Below are positions 6,039-9,205 of a DNA stretch of 9,205 bases, one piece after another. The position numbers and the translations under genes were made by a program. The stretch's first letter is position 1. Every line of letters begins with the position of its first letter. Source of the stretch: JACPHB01 sp964495505 (lineage in GTDB: Bacteria > Patescibacteriota > Minisyncoccia > UBA10092). The stretch covers positions 1 to 9,205 of the forward strand of contig CAZBVM010000023.1 of the NCBI GenBank assembly GCA_964495505.1. Direction: 5' to 3'. A model generated the notes under the pieces. The model did not search any database. It worked only from the letters and a program-made list of their open reading frames with translations, and was not told where the DNA came from.

Positions 6039-7001
6039 ATGGCAACAAAAATAAAAACGAAGGCGGAACCAAAAGACGTATTTCTCCACCTTTTGGCGAT
6101 ACTTACGCTCTACGCGAGCGCCGTTGCTTTTCTGGTAATGCTTTTTCAATATATCAACGTTTTAGTTCCCGATATTTTAGAGCGAGGGCCTTATCAGCTT
6201 CAAAGCTATTACAGTTCCATCAGATGGTCTATTTCTTCCCTTGTTGTTATTTTTCCGGTTTATGTCTGGGCTGGATACTATTTAAATAAAATTTACTTTC
6301 GCGAGCCAGAAAAACGCAGTTTAAGAATTCGCAAGTGGCTTCTAAATTTCACGGTTTTTGCCGCCGCTTTAATTATAATAGGGGATTTGGTAATGCTGAT
6401 TTACAACTTTTTGGGCGGTGACCTGACAACGCGATTTGTTCTTAAAATCGCCGCGGTTTTCTTTGTCGCCGCAGTAGTTTTATTTTATTACTTTTGGGAA
6501 TTGAAGGGCTGGGCCAAAATTTCCAATTTAGTCAAAAAAATTTTCATTTACTTGATTATTGCCATTGTGGCGCTCGCGGTTGTCGCTGGGTTTTTCATCG
6601 TCGGTTCGCCGCAAAGCGAACGCTTACGCCGCTTTGACGACCAGCGAATTTCCGACCTCCAGATTATCCAAGGCCAAATAATTTATTACTGGCAAAATAA
6701 GGAAAAGCTTCCGCAGATTTTGAATGATTTGAAAGACCCGATAAGCGGATTTACTCCGGCTAAAGACCCGCAAACCGGCGAGGGTTACGGCTATAATGTT
6801 AAAGGTGCGCTGGAATTTTCGCTTTGCGCTAATTTTAATCTGCCGAGTTTAGAAAGCGGTAAACCATCTATTGAACTCCCAACTTATCCGCCTCAATATC
6901 GCCCTTCTGGCGATTCCAACTGGGAACACGCCGCCGGCTACGTTTGCTTTGAACGCACCATAGACCCTGAATTCTACAAGCCGAGACCTCTAAAGCAATA
7001 A
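6039..7001 (+). CDS. DUF5671-type five-helix membrane protein with pilin-like exported C-terminal domain
   Basis: The 320-residue protein starts MATKIKTKAEPKDVFLHLL. Its hydrophobic segments lie at about 15-44, 64-85, 100-124, 132-154 and 168-190. The first four resemble DUF5671, a membrane domain common in Parcubacteria-like genomes. After the fifth helix comes an exported domain: RRFDDQRISDLQIIQGQIIYYWQ, then LPQILNDL and DPQTGEGYGY, which resembles the C-terminal part of type IV pilins and pseudopilins. C263 and C303 lie in this part and could form a disulfide. Function is unknown; an envelope or pilus-like assembly role is a guess. A GTG eight codons upstream (6015) is possible but less likely. 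The endonuclease gene starts 6 bases after the stop. Confidence 0.75.
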   Translation: MATKIKTKAEPKDVFLHLLAILTLYASAVAFLVMLFQYINVLVPDILERGPYQLQSYYSSIRWSISSLVVIFPVYVWAGYYLNKIYFREPEKRSLRIRKWLLNFTVFAAALIIIGDLVMLIYNFLGGDLTTRFVLKIAAVFFVAAVVLFYYFWELKGWAKISNLVKKIFIYLIIAIVALAVVAGFFIVGSPQSERLRRFDDQRISDLQIIQGQIIYYWQNKEKLPQILNDLKDPISGFTPAKDPQTGEGYGYNVKGALEFSLCANFNLPSLESGKPSIELPTYPPQYRPSGDSNWEHAAGYVCFERTIDPEFYKPRPLKQ

Positions 7002-7007
7002 TTTTAT

Positions 7008-7676
7008 ATGGCAATAAATAAAATTAGAGCAAAGGCAATAAAAGTTCTTCTTTCTTCAAAGGGTGCGATATTAAATCATTTGCGCAAGGTTGTTGCATCT
7101 GGCTCTTTTAATTATCGTACATTTGGCACAGATATCGAAGCTCATATATCTGATGTATTAGTGAAAAATTTTAAAAAAGCTGGCCTTGTTAAAAATAATA
7201 ATGATTATTCTTTAGCGCCTGATAAAAATTATTTTCCAGATCTTGAATTAAAAATAATCCCTCTAGCAATAGAATACAAATCTGGCAATAGGAGTAAATT
7301 ATCAAAGGGCCGATGGGTCACCGCTAATAACAGTAATAATGACATGGGAACATTTAATTCGTGGCCTGGGAAAATACAAAAATTCGGAGGAGACAATATT
7401 TTTTATGTTTTTATAATCTATAATTTTAATAATCAATCTAAAGAAATTATCGATGTTCAAATCAATCCTTTCTATAAGTTTATCGGTTTAAATAATAAGA
7501 GATTATTAAAATATCGTGAAAAAGATGGTAATCTCCGGCCGAAAGATTTTTTCCAACGCCTACTGATTAAAGATTTTGATCAGTTTAGAAGTTTATTTAA
7601 CAAAACAATCAAATTCAGGTCTAAGAGAATAATCAAAAAACATAAAAAGATACTTAAATCTATTCAGGAGATTTAG
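7008..7676 (+). CDS. Putative type II restriction endonuclease, PD-(D/E)XK fold
   Basis: The 222-residue basic protein has a motif fitting a PD-(D/E)XK nuclease: P77-D78 in YFPDLELK, then E89-Y90-K91 in LAIEYKSGNR, with E44 as a possible upstream acidic residue. Conserved-looking blocks follow: GRWVTANNSNNDMGTFNSW (101-119), KFGGDNIFYVFIIYNF (125-140), VQINPFYKF (150-158) and LKYREKDGNLRPKDF (167-181). I do not recognise a named enzyme or a recognition site. It sits tail-to-tail with the LexA-methyltransferase gene, 5 bp between stops, the normal setting for a type II restriction-modification pair. It is much more AT-rich than gap (11 and 18 G/C in two 60-base lines), suggesting transfer. No Shine-Dalgarno precedes the ATG. 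It could be read from the upstream gene or from a weak promoter just before it. Confidence 0.72.
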   Translation: MAINKIRAKAIKVLLSSKGAILNHLRKVVASGSFNYRTFGTDIEAHISDVLVKNFKKAGLVKNNNDYSLAPDKNYFPDLELKIIPLAIEYKSGNRSKLSKGRWVTANNSNNDMGTFNSWPGKIQKFGGDNIFYVFIIYNFNNQSKEIIDVQINPFYKFIGLNNKRLLKYREKDGNLRPKDFFQRLLIKDFDQFRSLFNKTIKFRSKRIIKKHKKILKSIQEI

Positions 7677-7681
7677 ATATT

Positions 7682-9205
7682 TCATTTACAAAATATGGGA
7701 TTATCAAGAGGAAAAAAATCTTCTTTTTCTGATATTGTAAGATTTCTCAAATAATCAGATGTTTTTCCATTGCCATTTCCATTGTATGAATAGCCATTTG
7801 TTAATCGATATTTTACCTGCTTTAATTTTGTTTCAATAATTGATTTATATTTAGGGTCAAGGTCTATTCCAATAAAATGGCGACCAAGACGTTTTGCGGC
7901 TAGCGCTGTTGTCCCCGCGCCAATAAAAGGATCTAACGCAACACCCCCTTCATTTGTAGTCATTAATATTAGCCTTTCTAATAATGGTTCTGGTAACTGA
8001 CAGGGGTGTTCATCTCGGCGATTTTTATGTCTGATTCGGTGCATATCAGACCAAACATCGCTCAATAATGTTCCGTAGGGATTAATCTGATTTTTTTTAC
8101 CACCATAATCTTTAATCATCTCACCACAGTTTCTGCATTTTCTGTGAGGCGATCTTAGTTCATTGAACGTAAACCCCTTTGGAATTTTAGTGTAAAAAAG
8201 TATGCCATAGTGAGCTGGCAACAAAGTTTTGCCAAGCGGCGTGCTCATCGAATCCCAGGTAATCCAGTGTTTGAAAATAGCAATCTTATTGAGATGATTC
8301 GCAAAATGAATCAACCATTTAGGAATATTATGCACCAAAATTGACCCTGTCGGTTTTGTTATTCTGACCATTTCATCTAACCACTGTTCACACCATTTTA
8401 TATAATCTTCAGAAGTTTTTTTATCTTTATAATTGCCATATTTTTTATTTAAATTAAATGGCGGATCGGCAAATGTCATATCAATCGAATTATCAGGAAT
8501 TTTTTTCATTTCTTCTATCGCATCTCCGCAAATAATTTGATTCAGTGGCAATTTGTTATATTTTTTCACTTCTTCTTTTTTGGCTGGTAGTATCAGGCCC
8601 GGTGTAAAGGGATTATTTTTTAAAATATCAACAACGATACCCTGTATTGCCAGATCGGTGCCGGTACTTATTAATATCGGCTTCATATTTTTATTAGCCG
8701 GTTGTAATCTTATGTGGCCGCGTTCTTTATAAAATTTTTTTAACGTTGCTTCGTTATTATTAATAAGCGCGACTACTTTCTGGCCGTTTTCGGCAGTATT
8801 TTGTTGTTTTACCAAAATTGTATCGCCGTCATTAATATTTTCATCAACCATGCTATTTCCGGCCACACGTAAGGCGTAAATATTTTCTGATTTCGGCAGT
8901 TTACTTTTAGGAACTGCAATGCTCTCGGGTTTTAAAACTGCCTCAATCGGCTGGCCGGCGGCGATAGTGCCGAGTAGGGGAATGCTTACCAATTTTTCCG
9001 ATTTTTCTATTTCAATACTGCGCGGCTGATTTTTTTGTTTATTTAAATAACCCTTATTTTCTAAAGCGGCAACGTGTTGATGGATATTGGAAACAGAATT
9101 TAATTTAAAATGACGCGCCGTCTCTTTGAGAGAGGGGGCATAACCATGCTTTTGGATGTATCTATTATAAAAATCTAAAACTTGTCTTTGTCTTTTCGTA
9201 AGCAT
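7682..9205 (-). CDS. LexA repressor-DNA methyltransferase fusion (beta-class, probably N6-adenine)
   Basis: This is one continuous 507-residue frame. Residues 1-196 are a complete LexA: a winged HTH (1-65, starting MLTKRQRQVLDFYNRYIQKHGYAPS), cleavage site A83-G84 in TIAAGQP, S118 in VAGNSMVDENINDGD and K156 in NEATLKKFY. These match the Ala-Gly, Ser and Lys of E. coli LexA. After a 20-residue Lys-rich linker comes a beta-class methyltransferase: LPLNQIICGDAIEEMKKIPDNSID, motif IV D247-P-P-F, a C357xxC360 pair, HPCQLPEPLLERLI (400-413) and SAM motif I LDPFIGAGTT (424-433). DPPF favours adenine methylation. It would protect host DNA from the adjacent nuclease, while the LexA half could repress its own or nearby promoters. 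The last 38 residues are a low-complexity tail. The start is the last codon of the window and fits a normal LexA N-terminus. A homopolymer error creating the fusion cannot be excluded. Confidence 0.85.
   Translation of the reverse strand: MLTKRQRQVLDFYNRYIQKHGYAPSLKETARHFKLNSVSNIHQHVAALENKGYLNKQKNQPRSIEIEKSEKLVSIPLLGTIAAGQPIEAVLKPESIAVPKSKLPKSENIYALRVAGNSMVDENINDGDTILVKQQNTAENGQKVVALINNNEATLKKFYKERGHIRLQPANKNMKPILISTGTDLAIQGIVVDILKNNPFTPGLILPAKKEEVKKYNKLPLNQIICGDAIEEMKKIPDNSIDMTFADPPFNLNKKYGNYKDKKTSEDYIKWCEQWLDEMVRITKPTGSILVHNIPKWLIHFANHLNKIAIFKHWITWDSMSTPLGKTLLPAHYGILFYTKIPKGFTFNELRSPHRKCRNCGEMIKDYGGKKNQINPYGTLLSDVWSDMHRIRHKNRRDEHPCQLPEPLLERLILMTTNEGGVALDPFIGAGTTALAAKRLGRHFIGIDLDPKYKSIIETKLKQVKYRLTNGYSYNGNGNGKTSDYLRNLTISEKEDFFPLDNPIFCK
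8616..8625 (-). other. Possible slippery TTTTAAAAAA tract at the LexA-methyltransferase junction
   Basis: On the coding strand the codons are ATT TTA AAA AAT AAT. T TTA AAA has the X XXY YYZ form of -1 frameshift sites, and the A6 run could also cause polymerase slippage. A -1 shift, or one extra A, gives ATT TTA AAA AAA TAA: translation ends two codons later, just where a free LexA would end. Whether this is functional, mutational or a sequencing artefact cannot be told from sequence. Confidence 0.35.

Noticed and set aside
2774..9205. TGA recoded as glycine (Gracilibacteria/SR1 code)
   Set aside because: TGA ends trxB, gap and the methyltransferase fusion at family-appropriate or overlap-consistent positions.

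Overview
The window looks like a scaffold from an ultra-small candidate-phyla (Patescibacteria/CPR, Parcubacteria-like) bacterium. The reasons are the gene types (a secreted threonine-rich protein with a C-terminal peptidoglycan-binding domain, a DUF5671-type membrane protein, a PsbP-like anchored protein), tight packing with ATGA overlaps, no visible Shine-Dalgarno sequences, and GC-rich palindromic repeats inside coding regions. TGA is used as a stop in several genes, which argues against the TGA=Gly code of Gracilibacteria/SR1. The assignment is inference from gene content; no rRNA is present.

Layout: (1) 2-1945, the 3' part of a large exported surface protein, closed by a strong hairpin terminator at 1963-1997. 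(2) 2096-5889, a same-strand cluster of probable housekeeping genes: a membrane-anchored DsbA-like thiol oxidoreductase, a TrxB/AhpF-like flavoprotein reductase, GAPDH (gap), a PsbP-like anchored protein and ribose-5-phosphate isomerase B (rpiB). The rpiB gene is interrupted by a 10-N assembly gap. (3) 5890-6038, an intergenic region with promoter- and operator-like palindromes. (4) 6039-7001, a five-helix membrane protein with a pilin-like exported tail. (5) 7008-9205, an AT-rich restriction-modification cassette of two convergent genes whose stop codons are 5 bp apart.

The most striking item is the cassette. The + strand gene encodes a 222-residue PD-(D/E)XK endonuclease candidate. The - strand gene encodes one continuous 507-residue protein in which a complete LexA repressor (winged HTH, Ala-Gly cleavage site, Ser/Lys catalytic dyad) is fused to a beta-class DNA methyltransferase with DPPF and DPFxGxG motifs. 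This suggests a restriction-modification system whose methyltransferase carries its own self-cleaving, possibly DNA-damage-responsive, transcription regulator. The junction contains a TTTTAAAAAA tract at which a -1 slip would end translation exactly where a free LexA would end. The window therefore could encode both a free LexA and the fusion, or the fusion could reflect a one-base homopolymer error. Both readings are set out below.

Functionally, the DsbA-like protein could form disulfides in exported proteins such as the surface protein and the DUF5671-type protein, each of which has extracytoplasmic cysteine pairs. The flavoprotein, GAPDH and RpiB serve redox balance, glycolysis and pentose-phosphate interconversion.
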